A DNA stretch of 14,246 nt from JALSIF01 sp026981635 [NCBI: bacterium] (GTDB lineage: Bacteria > 4484-113 > JALSIF01): contig JALSIF010000211.1 of the NCBI GenBank assembly GCA_026981635.1, forward strand, positions 1 through 14,246, given 5' to 3'. A program made the position numbers and the translations under genes. This document shows, piece by piece, positions 14,219 through 14,246 of this stretch (the first letter of the stretch is position 1; each line of letters begins with the position of its first letter). The notes under the pieces are model-generated. The model was not told the DNA's origin. It saw only the letters and a list, made by a program, of their open reading frames with translations, and searched no databases.

Positions 14219-14246
14219 GAACGGGAAAGGGTTGCCCAAACCTCTG

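Overview
This is a GC-rich, densely packed bacterial chromosome segment of housekeeping genes. I recognise fourteen protein genes, one of them cut by the left edge. I see no RNA gene, mobile element, CRISPR array or phage remnant, and no gene-free stretch over about 120 bases. The organism looks like a diderm: it has a Kdo transferase (WaaA) and a membrane-anchored OstA/LptA-like protein, so it probably makes LPS. A YpdA-type flavoprotein, Rex and a DUF2993 lipoprotein-like protein sit in the same window. That mix suggests a lineage outside the well-studied Proteobacteria, but I cannot assign a phylum from sequence alone.

Layout, left to right. (1) 1-2348: a YpdA-like FAD/NADPH oxidoreductase (minus, truncated) diverges from an NAD(P)-dependent aldehyde dehydrogenase (plus). 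(2) 2350-4437: a yraN-comM operon (minus) for DNA processing, driven by the best sigma-70 promoter in the window. That promoter's -10 lies inside a perfect 20-bp palindrome. (3) 4552-7367: a plus-strand envelope group of a secreted DUF2993 protein, an EamA-family transporter and an OstA/LptA-like protein. (4) 7364-11647: a minus-strand series transcribed tyrS, acyl-CoA dehydrogenase, acpS, waaA (translation, acyl-CoA oxidation, acyl-carrier-protein activation, lipid A-Kdo assembly). (5) 11729-14218: plus-strand menG/ubiE and rex, 8 nt apart, then prs with its own TATAAT promoter. Quinone methylation is thus paired with the NADH/NAD+ sensor.

The most notable non-coding signal is a split in translation starts. 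Several genes (ypdA-like, DUF2993, OstA-like, waaA) have an A/T-rich -10-like hexamer 6-7 nt before the start codon and little or no Shine-Dalgarno, the pattern of leaderless transcription. Others (ALDH, yraN, comM, acpS, rex, prs) have clear Shine-Dalgarno sites. Other points worth a look are the palindrome/promoter between yraN and the DUF2993 gene, the loss of the Rossmann-motif cysteine in the YpdA homologue, and convergent genes whose stop codons abut or share bases. I found no convincing novel multi-gene system. All functions are read from motifs and remembered family sequences, with no database search.
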